From assembly GCF_000003815.2 (NCBI RefSeq), contig NC_049984.1, positions 19,628,624-19,692,623 on the forward strand: a DNA stretch of 64,000 bases. Reading direction: 5' to 3'. Below are positions 44,451 through 54,869 of the stretch, piece after piece. The notes beneath the pieces were generated by a model that was given only the letters and a program-made list of their open reading frames with translations, was not told the origin of the DNA and searched no databases. The position numbers and the translations under genes are program-made. The stretch's first letter is position 1. Each line of letters starts with the position of its first letter. This DNA comes from Branchiostoma floridae. Lineage: Eukaryota > Chordata > Leptocardii > Amphioxiformes > Branchiostomatidae.

Positions 44451-44709
44451 GATCAGCCTGGTCGCCATTCTCCTCTGGTCAGTGTATGGCCATTTTATAA
44501 CCCCACGCACTCTGTTTATATGCATCAAACGTAGTTGGGTCTATCCAGGATCCACTGTCGCATGGTATTTCCGCACTTGTCCATTCCTGGTGATGCTTTT
44601 TTTGTGAGACAGGATATGTTGTGTTTCACAGTGACCGCTCGAGACCATCTAGGCGGCCGGGACTTAGGTCGTGGTGGGACTCGAGGTGCGAAAGAAAAGC
44701 TGTGCTCAC

Positions 44710-44960
44710 CTGTCTCATAAGCTCTCCGCTCTTCTCATACTTGTGCGCTTTCTTCTCGATGGGTTTGAGTCTCTTCGTAGCTTCGCGTTCCTTGACATAC
44801 TCCTAGAATATTACGTAGGCATCTTGAGCATCCAGGAATGTCAACGACTCCGGTAACCTAAGTAGGTCATAGATCCGGCTGTCTGCTATCTGGGCGCAAG
44901 GCCAGGGGACGCCGCGTTTCCATCTTGAAAGCTTGGACAGCGGGCGTCCGACGATGCGTC
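44710..44960 (-). pseudogene. Unrecognised exon with consensus donor
   Basis: Minus frame: IADSRIYDLLRLPESLTFLD, AQDAYVIF, an in-frame TAG, then EYVKEREATKRLKPIEKKAH and KYEKSGELMRQ at donor CAG/GTGAGC. Lysine- and glutamate-rich helix. Family unknown. A single nonsense codon separates two otherwise smooth halves. Confidence 0.4.
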
Positions 44961-45016
44961 GTATCAAAACTAACGAAAATTTTAAAACTATTAAAGTACT
45001 ATTCAAAAAGTCTTAC

Positions 45017-45195
45017 CAGCTTCATCAACTGTTTTACACGTCAGCCCAAACAATGACTTGAATTCTCTGTACATTAGATTAATCCATGAAGAAAACAGTC
45101 TTGAAAATGTAGCCTCACTAACGAGGAACCTGAAATGTCCTTCAGTAGCAACCCGACTCTCAATCTCACCATCACAGCAAAGATTTCCTCGTCTA
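45017..45195 (-). pseudogene. Harbinger/ISL2EU-type helix-turn-helix (HTH_Tnp_4)
   Basis: EEIFAVMVRLRVGLLLKDIS is followed, one base out of frame, by FLVSEATFSRLFSSWINLMY and REFKSLF, up to donor GAAGCTG/GTAAGA at 45017. This is the HTH_Tnp_4 pattern (l.RLr.gll..dla.rF.vs.stvsr.f..wi..m) that precedes the DDE_Tnp_4 nuclease of ISL2EU/Harbinger transposases. The DDE domain is not found downstream. Confidence 0.75.
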
Positions 45196-45840
45196 AAGAC
45201 AATGTTTTTTTTCCTTTCCAGGTTTAGAAGAATAGCGACGTGTAAAGTGTAGTCTCCCCCCTGCAGTAACGCATTGTTGCTTCCTTTGCTTTGAGATAGT
45301 TAAAAAATGCCACAAAGGTTTCAGAAAGCCTGTCCAGAATCTTGCTTCTTCAGGACTGCCCTTTATGTTTTCAAGGCACAGGCCAGCCTTCTTCAGTGGG
45401 TGTAATGGTGATGGGCGACTTCCAGTTTCATTCTCCTGTATGTTCTTTGCTGAAGAAGCTGCTTTAACAGTGTAGTCATCATCAGGGTCAATTGTTGACT
45501 GTACCGAATTCTCTTATTTGACTCTTTGTCCAACTTGGCTGAGGCAGGCTCTGCTGTACCTGGTTGTCCAAAATTTGGCCCTTGGCATGGTGCCTTTGTT
45601 TTCTTACTTACCTGTAGCTATGTCTAACACCACCTTACAACTTAATTTTCAATTTCGTCTGACGAGAAATTAGCTATGGTCGAAAAATTTTAGCTCTTTC
45701 AACTATTTTAATCGGTAGTAGAAGGTGAAGTTTTTATTGAATGTCACGAATATTATTCGCTGCGTCAAGCTACATGAGGAAACTGCAAATCACGACCCAA
45801 CACCTGTTGCATTTCTGCATTATCCACATCCACTCGTTGT

Positions 45841-47490
45841 ACAAACCCTACGTGAGCCTCGTCATCCCTCGCCACCGAATACCCTCCCCAGACAGGATGT
45901 ACACAAGTGCCGCCAGAAAATAGTTCCACACAAGGAGGAAGCAGCCATCGAATTAGAGCGGGTTTTTAGATCACTGGCTTTGGTATTTTCTTCTTCGGTA
46001 TAATATGTGCTTATAACTACACAAATAGTTGTTCATGGTTAATTTTTTGCTGCTGTACAGTTGGCCAGTTTGACGGCGGATGGATATGTACAGTATTTCC
46101 CGTCGCACAGTCACGCAGCTTCAGTTGGAGAAGAAGGGCGGTGGCGAGAGGTGGGTGCTTCGTAGCCAGTACTAAGAACATTTTTTCTTGGCAAGTAGTC
46201 CTCTTAATTTTGTTATTATGTAGGAAGAGTACTTTTAAAGATTTTGGTTGCTCGTCTATGTTGACGAATTCTTGGTTAGGAACATAAACGACAGATTGTG
46301 CCGTTTCCTTCATCCACGCCATGTTGTGTTAGGCAACGTTTGTCTCGCAACCAACACGTCAGTTTATCCATACCCGCAGGTTTTGTCCCGAACTTCTAGT
46401 TTCTGATGATATTTACCCGTTTTTCGACTGCAATTCGTGATCAAAAGAAGTCTACTTTACTCTACTCTTAGATAACTCAAGAATTGGGTGTGACTGTGAG
46501 GCCGACCGCGGCTGACATCTGTGATGGATTATCTTGTTTACGTGTTGGCGGACTGGATGGTCTACTTTTCAATATTTTCTTGAACATATCACAAAGCTTA
46601 TTTGTGTTTTTCATTGCTTGATGTGTTTCCGAACCATGAAGACGTTTTTTCATGTTTAAGTGTTATCGACCATGTGTATTAACTGTCTCCACTTCTCTGC
46701 TGCCGGAGACTGCTGGCTAAAAAATACCAACTATTGCCAGACATATTAGTACTTAAGACATATCTATCGCGTCAACTGGCAAAAGAAAAATTGTTGCACA
46801 ACTAATCTTGCTTCTTTATTTTTTGTTTCCTGTACAGAAGCTCGGAGATGAGGCGAACATCAACCAACGCAATGTACTGGTGCAGATGGTCATCAATATA
46901 GTAGTGTCATACGCTGGTCGATAAAGTCAATATCTTTCAAAGTCAAAGGAAGTCATCGTTAAAGGAGGTTAACTGCAATCAAACGTTACCATTGGTGGCG
47001 GATCAAATCGAAACACATCACTGATAACATCTATGTTTAGTTATTTGGCTTTTGTTTTGGCAGAACATCCAACTTACTCAGGGTTTGTTAGTCAGGTCTA
47101 TTGTTACAGCTGTCCAGCCTCTTGGAAACCCAGACTTCGGGGACTGTGCCTCTGGCTCAGTGGGGGCTGGTTCAGCTTAGTTAGATGGGTCTGTTGGATG
47201 TTAAAGTCATTAATATTAAGAGAAAAGTGTTTTCATGAAGCTGATTTTGCTCATGTTATTAATACTAGTGTTGATTTTTTCGGTGTCCCCATCGATTCCT
47301 CACACAAATTAGACACATATAAATTCCTATGACTAGTCCATACAACAAAAGTGGAACTTTCACAGATGGTTGTTAATAGTAACAGCCATTCCTTGAATGA
47401 GTATATTGATGTACGAAATGACACTTCTGACTATCCCTCGATAACCCTAAACTATTGTATCCGATGAACAAATTTTCAACATTGTTGTGT
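45841..47490 (+). repeat. Dispersed repeat family, copy 4
   Basis: Full-length relative of copy 1: ACAAACCCTACGTGAGCCTC at the left, donor-like GTGGGT at 46151, acceptor TTTTTTGTTTCCTGTACAG at 46838, hairpin core 47064-47202 (139 bp, perfect 10-bp ends) and the long right tail (ACTAGTCCATACAACAAAAG) shared only with copy 1, ending at TTTTCAACATTGTTGTG. Confidence 0.87.
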
Positions 47491-47552
47491 ATACAATTCG
47501 TCCGGAGTTAAGGAAGATGCAATTTTAGGATTGAAATACTGTAACTGTTTTG

Positions 47553-48227
47553 TTAAGTTATGATGAATAAGGTTTTAACAATATCAGTGATCAGTGACGG
47601 AAAGTAGTGTGTTAACTTGTCAAACTCTGCACTTGTGAAGGGGATGGTCAGGCTGGCTTTGCTGGTGTACTGGCCAGCCTTGTGACTCCCTTTGCCTAGG
47701 GCAGTGTAGAAGGCTGTCCTCAGGGTCTGCACCGGAATGTCCTGCGCTTCTTGGGTCCCTCCACTACCCAGAGTAGTGGCCTCCATGTAGTGACGTAGGT
47801 AGGCCTCCAACTGGACCCAGGAGTACTGCTGGCTAGGCCAGCTCCCCGTCCACTTAACCTTAGTGAAACCTACCTTAACTTCGCCTCCTCTGTTCTCATC
47901 AGAGACAACACCAGCCACCGAATACAGTTTGGGAGGCTTTTTCCGGTGTTTCCTCAAAATCTTACCCAGAGCTTGTCTCATCTGTAGTACCTTCTTCACT
48001 CCCGTCTCCGAGATACTTGTCCATTTCACTGAGTCTGACTTCTTTCGACGCGGAATGACAGGTTTTCTCATGTCCCTGACGATGTCTTCCTTGTTTTGGA
48101 GTATGTTGCCCTTCCTGTCTGTGTCGTCGAGCAAACAGTAGTCTCCTCTGTAGCTCTGACGTATGTAGGAGGTCTTACACGTGCTTTCTTGACGCCCTAT
48201 ATTTGATAAGTGATATCTGCATACCAA
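47553..48227 (-). CDS. Unrecognised 224-codon ORF
   Basis: One of the longest open frames after the transposase and free of repeats. It includes RKPVIPRRKKSDSVKWTSIS, a basic stretch (LGKILRKHRKKPPKL), VKWTGSWPSQQYSWVQLEAY then LRHYMEATTL, and ASLTIPFTSAEFDKLTHYFP near the C-terminus. The basic segment suggests nucleic-acid binding. It directly follows (in its own direction, precedes) repeat copy 4, the same arrangement as the DIRS-like remnant with copy 1. No start context stands out; family unknown. Confidence 0.45.
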   Translation of the reverse strand: MVCRYHLSNIGRQESTCKTSYIRQSYRGDYCLLDDTDRKGNILQNKEDIVRDMRKPVIPRRKKSDSVKWTSISETGVKKVLQMRQALGKILRKHRKKPPKLYSVAGVVSDENRGGEVKVGFTKVKWTGSWPSQQYSWVQLEAYLRHYMEATTLGSGGTQEAQDIPVQTLRTAFYTALGKGSHKAGQYTSKASLTIPFTSAEFDKLTHYFPSLITDIVKTLFIIT

Positions 48228-48580
48228 TCCTAGGCTTCTCAGTTATCACTATTACCTAACTAGGTACAAAGACATCTATCACATTCAAAGATAGGAACCA
48301 AAAGTTCAGAAGTGGACGTATAAAACCCTCTCTTGCTCCGAGTAAGTCTGATTTGTCATTTAGAGTTAGAGCATTAGAGCTGGTTTTGAACTTGTCTCGA
48401 TTTTTTTTCAATACTTGTACAAAATATCACGTTTTTCCAGAAAATATCATGTCCAGAAATGGGTGAAATGTACGAAGTTTGGATCAGCCTACGTCACACG
48501 TAATTTCCGACAATTTCTACCTTCCGACAACCGCTGTCGGCAAAGTTCGGGAAACGTCGACAATTATCTGTGACGTAGCT

Positions 48581-48826
48581 ACGCTAAGTTCGTACATGGG
48601 GCGGACCTATAATGTACGAAGTACGATGTACGAAGTTAAAATGTTTTATATTTTGTGGGTTATGGTAAGTTCGTACATGGGGCGGACCTAATGTACGATG
48701 TACGATGTACGAAGTTAAAATGTTTTCTATTTTGTGGGTTATGCTAAGTTCGTACATGGGGCGGACCTAATGTACGAAGTACGATGTACGAAGTTAAAAT
48801 GTTTTGACTTTGTCGTGAGTTATGCT
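48581..48826. repeat. 80-bp tandem array, left arm of foldback element
   Basis: Three units of about 79-84 bp, each with CTAAGTTCGTACATGGGGCG, GACCTAATGTACG, ATGTACGAAGTTAAAATGTT and a GTGGGTTATG end. Confidence 0.93.
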
Positions 48827-49127
48827 ATATATCTTCGTTCCAATAGAATGACTTATATGAAATGAGTTTAGTCAAGATCATTTTGTTTTGACTAACATTA
48901 GGTAGCATTTTTGTGAGTGTTGTATACCATTATGCCTTAGTAGGAACGTTAAAATTTATGAGAAATCGACAATACTTTCATCATTCTAAATTCTGTTACT
49001 TTCTATTATTCAAAACTTTTTCAAGTGCCTTCTGTATGGTCTTTGAACTGTCAACTTTGTATTTCTGGCCTGACCACAATTCTTCAATGCACTTAATGAA
49101 CACAAATATTTATTTGGTGTACGATGT

Positions 49128-50389
49128 ATTTTGTTAACTCCGTACATCGTACATCAACCCTGCCTACCTGTACGAACTTAGATTTGTTAACTCCGTACAT
49201 CGTACATCGTACATCAACCCTGCCTACCTGTACGAACTTAGATTTGTTAACTCCGTACATCGTACACCAACCCTGCCTACCTGTACGAACTTAGATTTGT
49301 TAACTCCGTACATCGTACATCGTACACCAACCCTGCCTACCTGTACGAACTTAGATTTGTTAACTCCGTACATCGTACACCAACCCTGCCTACCTGTACG
49401 AACTTAGATTTGTTAACTCCGTACATCGTACATCGTACACTAACCCTGCCTACCTGTACGAAGTTAGATTTGTTAAGATCGTACATCGTACACCAACCCT
49501 GCCTACCTGTACGAACTTAGATTTGTTAACTCCGTACATCGTACACCAACCCTGCCTACCTGTACGAACTTAGATTTGTTAACTCCGTACATCGTACATC
49601 GTACACCAACCCTGCCTACCTGTAAGAACTTAGATTTGTTAACTCCGTACATCGTACATCGTACACCAACCCTGCCTACCTGTAAGAACTTAGATTTGTT
49701 AACTCCGTACATCGTACATCGTACACCAACCCTGCCTACCTGTAAGAACTTAGATTTGTTAACTCCGTACATCGTACATCGTACACCAACCCTGCCTACC
49801 TGTACGAACTTAGATTTGTTAACTCCGTACATCGTACATCGTACACTAACCCTGCCTACCTGTACGAACTTAGATTTGTTAAGATCGTACATCGTACACC
49901 AACCCTGCCTACCTGTACGAACTTAGATTTGTTAACTCCGTACATCGTACATCGTACACCAACCCTGCCTACCTGTACGAACTTAGATTTGTTAACTCCG
50001 TACATCGTACATCGTACACCAACCCTGCCTACCTGTAAGAACTTAGATTTGTTAACTCCGTACATCGTACATCGTACACCAACCCTGCCTACCTGTAAGA
50101 ACTTAGATTTGTTAACTCCGTACATCGTACATCGTACACCAACCCTGCCTACCTGTACGAACTTAGATTTGTTAACTCCGTACATCGTACATCGTACACT
50201 AACCCTGCCTACCTGTACGAAGTTAGATTTGTTAAGATCGTACATCGTACACCAACCCTGCCTACCTGTACGAACTTAGATTTGTTAACTCCGTACATCG
50301 TACACCAACCCTGCCTACCTGTACGAACTTAGATTTGTTAACTCCGTACATCGTACACCAACCCTGCCTACCTGTACGAACTTAGATGA
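49128..50389. repeat. 60-bp tandem array, right arm of foldback element
   Basis: About 22 units of GATTTGTTAACTCCGTACAT, CGTACATCGTACACCAACCC, TGCCTACCTGTACGAACTTA (60 bp) with 53-bp variants missing one CATCGTA. A 353-bp higher-order period is visible: the block at 49576-49926 recurs at 49929-50279, including marker variants GTTAAGATCG and CCTGTAAGAAC. Frames of 116-129 codons on both strands are by-products of a unit length divisible by 3. Confidence 0.96.
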
Positions 50390-50739
50390 CGTCACGTAAA
50401 ACTTCCGAAGTTTACCGATTACGGTCTATATCTACCTTTAACTTCGTACAAGTTCGTACACACAAACTTCGTACATTTACCCCATTTCTGGACATACCTC
50501 GACAATGGAGTAGACTGGGGGAATACTGTATACAGACAGCTTTCTTTAAGCTGTACTGGTCAAGCTTTTGATACAATTTCATCTCAGTGCGTGCTTTTGG
50601 AAAAAAAAGGGATGATTTCCTTAGACTTTACCTGCAGTTCAGTTTGTCCTCCAAGTTAGTCATCATGTCCCTGGGACTCCGCCCCTGGAGCTAGCTTCTT
50701 TGACGGGTGATCGTCCCCCTTGTTAGTCCCCTTACTTCC

Positions 50740-51420
50740 AGCCGGATATTCATAAATGTACACTCCCGGCGTTGCCAGACGTGCACTTCTACGTGCCTAC
50801 TCAAAGTTCTGTCCCGTAGCCCAGCTACAAATTTATCGCGGAGGGCCCTATCTTGGAGCATCTTGGTCAGTTAGTATGCCTGGCCGCTTCTGTTCCGCTC
50901 TGTGCGCTAGGCCCTGCAGAGCGATGGCGTAGTTGCGATACGACTTATCCGGTTCCAGCTCTCGTCGTTAGAACTCTGATAGCAAAGTCGTCCAGGGAGC
51001 GGTGTCTCTACAAGCGTCCCTTAATACGCGGACTATAGTATCTATACTTGTCTTTTTCTGCGATGAGAGGCAGGCCACCTCACGTTTGGCGTCCCTCTGT
51101 AGGCGAAGCAAGACTAAGTGGGCCTGCTGCTCAGGCGGGGTACCCCACGAATTGAATGAAACTTGGGCCTCCTCCCACCAATCCAATCCAAAACGAGGTA
51201 GAGGGGTTCCTGCCCGATAAGTTTCATTGAAGTTTGGCTGTTGTGCAGGTGGAATGACTGGTATGATGGGGGTGGGTGGCTGTGGTAGACGGGGTGCGAT
51301 GGGCCTGTACTTCCGAGGTTGCGTTTGGGTTGTGGTGACTGGTGGCTGCTGTGGATGACTGGTGGTGATTGTACAGGAGTAGTTGGCTTTCTTTACTGTA
51401 CCAATAGGCTAGCAGCACAC
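50740..51420 (-). pseudogene. Ty3/gypsy-type Gag fragment (third family)
   Basis: The minus frame starts in a Pro-rich segment (IAPRLPQPPTPIIPVIPPAQ), then RFGLDWWEEAQVSFNSWGTP, PEQQAHLVLLRLQRDAKREV and IVRVLRDACRDTAPWTTLLS before a stop. Other frames continue as LEPDKSYRNYAIALQGLAHR and RALRDKFVAGLRDRTLSRHV. This is the order of a gypsy capsid region with at least two shifts. No zinc knuckle is seen. Confidence 0.65.
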
Positions 51421-51429
51421 CCATGTTTT

Positions 51430-52150
51430 GCGGAATAGGTCGTTGATCCTTGCCGATGGCCTACACTTTGCTTGCAAGAAGATTTAGCCACCTTGCTTAC
51501 AAGAGTAGATCTCTTGCATCCACCCACTGAGCTCATAGGCCTGAACAAAAATTGCAAAAATGGACTTCAGAACGTCGTGCACATGATGCACTGTTGTATT
51601 TGGTGCTCCAGCTCTTCCATGCTCTTGTTGAGGTTGGATATATCTCGGTATTTCGGACACCTCACGCCTCCTGTCATCTGTTTCATTTTCCTCAGCTACT
51701 TTTTGATTTTACATTTCAGTTATTCTAACTCAGCGTCTCTGAGGGCTCATGAAGTTCTGTATGACTGGAAATGGGTGAATGTCACTGCGATCAGGAAAGT
51801 TCACGTCGTGTCTGTTGAGGCGTGGAAAGGTCTGAATCCTTGTTGCGGTGTTGAGGAAACCACTGCTGGGGTATAGCAGTGGACATGGCTGAATCTTTGG
51901 TGTGGTATTGAGGAAACTACTACTGGAGTGTGGCTGTGGCAAGGGCTGAATCTATTTATATCCTTTTACCAATATATACACTGAGTCATTGTAGGGGTGG
52001 TATTTCTATATTGTTGATTGGACATATGTCCAAGAAAGAACCCATGCATTCAACATGGGCATCCTTGCATTGTACATATGGATTGTGAAATGTAACTACC
52101 ACAAAGGAGATGGAGATGAAAGAGAGATGCTGGAGAGGAAAAAAGGTGGG
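51430..52150. other. No supported gene
   Basis: A GTATTGAGGAAAC-type sequence repeats loosely at 51850-51930. I see no coding. Confidence 0.5.
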
Positions 52151-52204
52151 GTAGACTAAGAATGGTTAGGCGGAGAGTGTCTGGGTGAAGCAGGGGAGTG
52201 ACGG

Positions 52205-52627
52205 TTAGTTAGGACGGTTGAGATCGTCGTCAGACTCAGAGTCATAGCGGTAGCGGTTGTCTGTAGGATCAGGGAAGTGGCGGTCGTTGTCAGGGTAAGG
52301 ACGGTTGCGGTTGTCATCAAAGTCATAGTGGTGGCGGTTTTCGTCAGAATCATCGTGGTAGCGGTTGTCGTCAGGAAAGAGTAGGGGGTGGTCACGTTCG
52401 TGGTCATATTCGGCCGGCAGGTGAACGACGTTGTTGTCGGCGGGGTCAATGTCGAATGGAATTCGGTGGAATGGAACGTAGGGGATCAAGATGTCATCAT
52501 AGAAGAACAGAGAAGATTGAGGCTGGTCGTCATCTGGGAGGGGGGGCGAGACGTCGCCAGGGGAAGGCAAGACCTCGCGCATGGCGGCCGCAACGCGGTG
52601 CCAGGGGGACGGAGGGGAGGACATCAA
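52205..52627 (-). CDS. Low-complexity Asp/Asn/Arg-rich ORF
   Basis: A 140-codon frame with an ordinary N-terminal half (WHRVAAAMREVLPSPGDVSP, LFFYDDILIPYVPFHRIPFD) and a C-terminal half of DDNRYHDD / DENRHHYD / DNDRHFPD-type repeats of about 8-10 residues. It ends where repeat copy 5 begins on the other strand. The repeat half may be a coding minisatellite. No family; moderate doubt that it is a gene. Confidence 0.3.
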   Translation of the reverse strand: MMSSPPSPWHRVAAAMREVLPSPGDVSPPLPDDDQPQSSLFFYDDILIPYVPFHRIPFDIDPADNNVVHLPAEYDHERDHPLLFPDDNRYHDDSDENRHHYDFDDNRNRPYPDNDRHFPDPTDNRYRYDSESDDDLNRPN

Positions 52628-52800
52628 TGTTTAGTTATTGTGGCAGAACATCCAACTTACTCTGGGGTTGTTAGTCAGGTCTATTGTTACATCTGTCCAG
52701 CCTCTTGGAAACCCAGACTTCGGGGACTGTGCCTCTGGCTCAGTGGGGGCTGGTGCAGCTTAGTTAGATGGGTATGTTGGATGTTAGTCATTATTGTGAG
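52621..52800 (+). repeat. Dispersed repeat family, copy 5 (core only)
   Basis: Contains ATGTTTAGTTATTGTGGCAG and hairpin core 52647-52785 (139 bp, perfect 10-bp ends), then GTCATTATTGTGAGAAATG as in copy 1. Nothing of the left 1 kb of the family is present. Confidence 0.87.
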
Positions 52801-53066
52801 AAATGTTTTTTCTTCTTCATTAAGTTGGATGTTCCATTTATAGTTTTTTGAGGAGGAAAACCCTTCTCTCAGTTGTCGGCAGCTGACGTAAGGGAAGGCA
52901 CCTGGCCTCCTTTTGTACTATTTTCCATGTCTCCTTTTTTGCTTTTTTTTTTCTATTTATGATTTTAATGACCCACGACACGTACTATGCCTCCAATGGA
53001 ACGGAAAGAACAGACGCAGGTTACACATAATGGCCGGCATGGTCCCGGCCTTTGGTACATGGCATC

Positions 53067-53258
53067 TCACCCCCTGGCTGCTCTCAGCTCAAGCTGTAGA
53101 TTTTCTGATGATCCTTGCAGCTCACGTACCTGCCTGTTAAGTCTAACTAATGCTGCGGTAAGATTGTAGTTCTCTGCTGACAGGATATTTATAGTATTCA
53201 TGAGAATATACGGGTTGGGAAGCCTGGATATTTGGCCATGGTGGAGTATAAATAACAC
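53067..53258 (-). pseudogene. Coiled-coil fragment
   Basis: NYNLTAALVRLNRQVRELQG and SSENLQLELRAARG form a clear heptad helix, similar in style to the coil in the Gag of block B. A short fragment that could be from a retroelement ORF. Confidence 0.3.
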
Positions 53259-53763
53259 AACCTCACGCTGGCTCTGCCAGGCTCAGAATGAACGTTGGGC
53301 GTTTTGCTCGTTGATTCCAGTCAGCTGCCCGCTCTTACCATATGAGGAAATGAGAGATCAAACACAGGACACAGCCTACGTCAATCACACAAATGTCTCC
53401 TGGTCCAGAACGTCTGTATCGGCTAGCTTAATTTTAACCAAAATCACTAAAACGCCTTACATTTGTGCCAGGAAAAGCGTCTAATCGAGAAAATGTTACA
53501 AATGTTAAATTTTTCACGTGTACAAAATGTTTCAAACGGTAGAATACGATGTAAGACCGCTGTTTCTTCCATCTAATCCATCCAGGTATACTTGCAACTT
53601 TCTATTTTTGTTTTCTATTAATCTGGGATTGTACCAGGTCAGTCTGTCATTTAGAACTTTCCACTACTTCTTCGCATGTTAAAAACCGTTTGCGGTGAGG
53701 AATCCGTAAAAATCCTTTTTACTGCCCTAATTCTGTCCTACCGGGTACCTGAAGAGCGGCCAG

Positions 53764-54105
53764 TTAACCGGTTGTGGTATTATTGTTGATCACTAGTTGG
53801 TGCATATGTTTAAGGATGCAGCTAGTGAATACTAGAGCTATCTCCAAACAGACATCCTTGATAAACTTTTTGTCCTTTACTCCAAATAGCCCCGTTTCTG
53901 GGTCGAGGATTAACCAAATATATTCCTCTAGTGTGTCTATGTAGTTTATGAGTACCAGACAATTGCACGGCGCTGGCGGGAGACCAAACTTTGCCCAGTG
54001 TTGGCACAAATTGTCAATAAGGTCGGAAACACACGTTTCGTAGTTAGAGTAGTCCGCAAATGTTCTGGGTCTAATATGTGTAGATCTTTGAGACAAAACA
54101 ATCAT
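53764..54105 (-). CDS. Orphan 113-codon ORF
   Basis: Smooth composition and no repeats: FADYSNYETCVSDLIDNLCQ, HWAKFGLPPAPCNCLVLINY, TLEEYIWLILDPETGLFGVK, FIKDVCLEIALVFTSCILKH. A mixed helical protein of unknown family. Possible exon; a clear splice site is not evident. Confidence 0.35.
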   Translation of the reverse strand: MIVLSQRSTHIRPRTFADYSNYETCVSDLIDNLCQHWAKFGLPPAPCNCLVLINYIDTLEEYIWLILDPETGLFGVKDKKFIKDVCLEIALVFTSCILKHMHQLVINNNTTTG

Positions 54106-54869
54106 GTGAAACCGGGGATTCCCGGAAGGTCCCCCTTCTGCTATCGATACTTAACTACTACTTACATTAAACACTCCCCTCCTAACAACTACCACATCTA
54201 TAGCAAGATATGACAACTTTGGCTATTACTAAAGGCGACTGCCGTGCATCTCCATCAACCCCACAACAAATTCCCTTGCCTTGATGTTCTTTAGTGCTGC
54301 CGCAGTCCCGTGTCACACAGTCCAGTTGTAGCTTGCTTGGTGTTCCGTTGCTCTTCAGTGTTTTTGCAGTTCTGTTGCGGCCCCCCATGATGTTCTGTTG
54401 TTTTTCCTTGTTATCGCAGCCCGATCCTGCCGACTCACGCCAAGTTGTAAACGATGATAACCGACGTAGCCGGTCACCGGTTGTCAAATGGCAAGGATGA
54501 TGTTCAGTGCAAAGTCTTTATTCCAATCCAAGTTGTCTAAGATAGCGGCAGCACTTCTCTCAAGCTAAGTGTCCGGTCGAAAGTCTCTGCTTCTCCTCAC
54601 CTCTGCTCGGCTGTTTAAGAGTAGTTCTTGAGTCAGGCTTCCTGACTGAAGAATTTTCCAAAGTCTCAACTTTTATTCTCTTAACTTTTAGGACCCTCCC
54701 CCTGTCCAAATCTGAATAACAAATGTGAATCCCCCGATTTCGGTCTTGGTATAGGAGGTGGTGGAGGTTCACCTTGGGCTGACCGCCATTCATGTCTTCG
54801 TAACAAGTTACGGGCCAAGATGTGGGTATACACGATAAAGAAGACTCTTTCAAGTTCCCAAACCACCTT

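Larger units (their letters stand above)
48449..50495. mobile_element. Foldback-type element with inverted tandem arrays
   Basis: Outer ends are inverted repeats of about 33 bp: ATGTCCAGAAATGGGTGAAA..GTACGAAGTTTG at 48449-48481 and its near-perfect complement at 50463-50495. Inside each end lies a tandem array. The left unit is about 80 bp (three copies) and the right unit 60/53 bp (about 22 copies). The reverse complement of the right unit shares TAAGTTCGTACA, TGTACGATGTACGATGTACG and AGTTAA with the left in the same order, so the arrays are themselves an inverted pair. A ~300-bp spacer (48827-49127) has no coding. No transposase. The target duplication is unclear. Confidence 0.8.

Noticed and set aside
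47064-47202. Coding reading of the hairpin core (CPASWKPRLRGLCLW)
   Set aside because: The frame is interrupted or shifted in other copies, while base pairing of the ends is kept.
49503-50279. 116- and 129-codon frames on both strands
   Set aside because: By-products of a 60-bp repeat with no stop in two frames; no start context and no non-repeat extension.
49128-50389. CRISPR-like regular repeats
   Set aside because: Units are contiguous without unique spacers, and the genome is eukaryotic.
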